Origin: SFLA01 sp045595165
GTDB taxonomy: Bacteria; Bacillota; Clostridia; Oscillospirales; CAG-382
Reading direction: 5' to 3'
Assembly: GCA_045595165.1 (NCBI GenBank)
Contig: JAZNZY010000035.1
Location: 1 to 5,865 of the forward strand
Length of the DNA stretch: 5,865 nucleotides
The translations under genes were made by a program, and so were the position numbers. Below, one piece after another: positions 5,202 through 5,865 of the stretch. Each line of letters opens with the position of its first letter. Positions within the stretch are counted from its first letter, which is position 1. The notes beneath the pieces are model-generated. The model was not told where the DNA came from. It ran no database searches and saw nothing but the letters and a program-made list of their open reading frames with translations.

Positions 5202-5865
5202 ATGGCTAATAATGAAAATATGGATGTAACGAAGCCGAGAGCCTGCTCCTTCTGCGGACGCGAGGAAAATCAGGTAAATTTTCTGATCCCCTCTCCCGAC
5301 GGCGTTTATATCTGCGACTTCTGCGTGGAGGCGTGCTACGACCTTATCGCGGATGAAAAGGAGCTTTTGTCAGGTGAGGTACACGACGCGGACAAGCTGA
5401 GTGCGGCTACCCTGCCAAAGCCCATGGAGATAAAGGAGGCGCTTGACGAGTACGTTATCGGTCAGGATGCGGCTAAGATCGCGCTGTCGGTGGCGGTATA
5501 CAACCACTACAAGCGTATCCTCAACCGCGAGGAATCACAAAAGCGAGGCAAGAAAAGAGCCGCAAACGCCGACGACGGTATTGCGGATTATATGAAAGAG
5601 CTTGAGGACGTTGACGTTCAGAAAAGCAACGTGCTTTTGCTTGGTCCAACGGGCGTAGGTAAGACTTACCTCGCGCAGACACTTGCAAAGACTCTGCAGG
5701 TTCCCTTCGCTATTGCAGACGCTACGACGCTGACCGAGGCGGGTTACGTGGGCGAGGACGTTGAAAATATCCTGCTCCGACTCATTCAGGCGGCGGATTA
5801 TGATGTTGAGCTTGCGGAGCGCGGTATTATTTATATTGATGAGATCGACAAGATCTCCCGCAAGA
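5202..5865 (+). CDS. clpX: ATP-dependent Clp protease ATP-binding subunit ClpX (3' partial)
   Basis: The frame starts at ATG 5202, with GGAG at 5191-5194 spaced 7 nt, and runs off the window after 221 residues. The N-terminal zinc-binding domain has CxxC pairs at Cys15/Cys18 and Cys38/Cys41. The AAA+ core follows: EALDEYVIGQDAAK (79-92), Walker A GPTGVGKT (148-155), the GYVG pore loop (181-184) that grips substrate, and Walker B with IIYIDEIDK (209-217). ClpX unfolds tagged proteins and threads them into ClpP. Between NHYKR (about 105) and the QKSN motif (140) lies a charged segment about 20 residues longer than in E. coli ClpX, which moves Walker A from about residue 120 to 148. clpX follows clpP by 17 bp, so the two are surely one operon. 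The remaining part of the AAA+ module, with the IGF loop that docks on ClpP, lies beyond the window. Confidence 0.98.
   Translation, partial: MANNENMDVTKPRACSFCGREENQVNFLIPSPDGVYICDFCVEACYDLIADEKELLSGEVHDADKLSAATLPKPMEIKEALDEYVIGQDAAKIALSVAVYNHYKRILNREESQKRGKKRAANADDGIADYMKELEDVDVQKSNVLLLGPTGVGKTYLAQTLAKTLQVPFAIADATTLTEAGYVGEDVENILLRLIQAADYDVELAERGIIYIDEIDKISRK

Overview
The window looks like chromosome of a Gram-positive Firmicute of class Clostridia, probably an uncultured gut-type lineage near Oscillospirales/Ruminococcaceae. The evidence is the tig-clpP-clpX order typical of Clostridia, a class B sortase, AAAGGAG-type ribosome binding sites, consensus sigma-A promoters, a tRNA gene that encodes its own CCA, and moderate GC content with AT-rich intergenic DNA. 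The lineage is an inference; no rRNA or other strong phylogenetic marker is present.

Layout. (1) Positions 1-982 (+) hold the 3' end of an acidic repeat protein made of beta-rich modules of about 90-100 residues, probably an extracytoplasmic or surface protein. (2) Positions 983-1287 have no gene. They hold hairpins and terminators, including a clear minus-strand terminator. (3) A tRNA-Leu(CAG) gene lies on the minus strand with a perfect TTGACA-17-TATAAT promoter, whose -10 box is framed by an 8-bp inverted repeat. (4) A two-gene minus-strand operon follows: a class B sortase, then a cytoplasmic SGNH/GDSL hydrolase. It has its own promoter and no clear terminator before the tRNA. (5) A divergent AT-rich intergenic region of 195 bp carries back-to-back promoters. 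(6) On the plus strand lie trigger factor (tig), an intrinsic terminator, clpP, and clpX cut by the window end.

How the genes work together. tig, clpP and clpX form the common protein-quality-control cluster: the ribosome-bound chaperone, the Ser-His-Asp protease chamber and its AAA+ unfoldase. The terminator between tig and clpP suggests the protease genes are transcribed below the level of the chaperone or from another promoter. The sortase would act on the outer face of the membrane, whereas the hydrolase has no export signal, so their link is co-transcription rather than an obvious shared reaction. The first protein lacks a C-terminal sortase signal and is probably not a substrate of this sortase.

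No undescribed defence or mobile system is visible. The points most worth a second look are the operator-like inverted repeats at the tRNA and sortase promoters, the tig/clpP terminator, the module family of the first protein, and an enlarged charged segment in ClpX.
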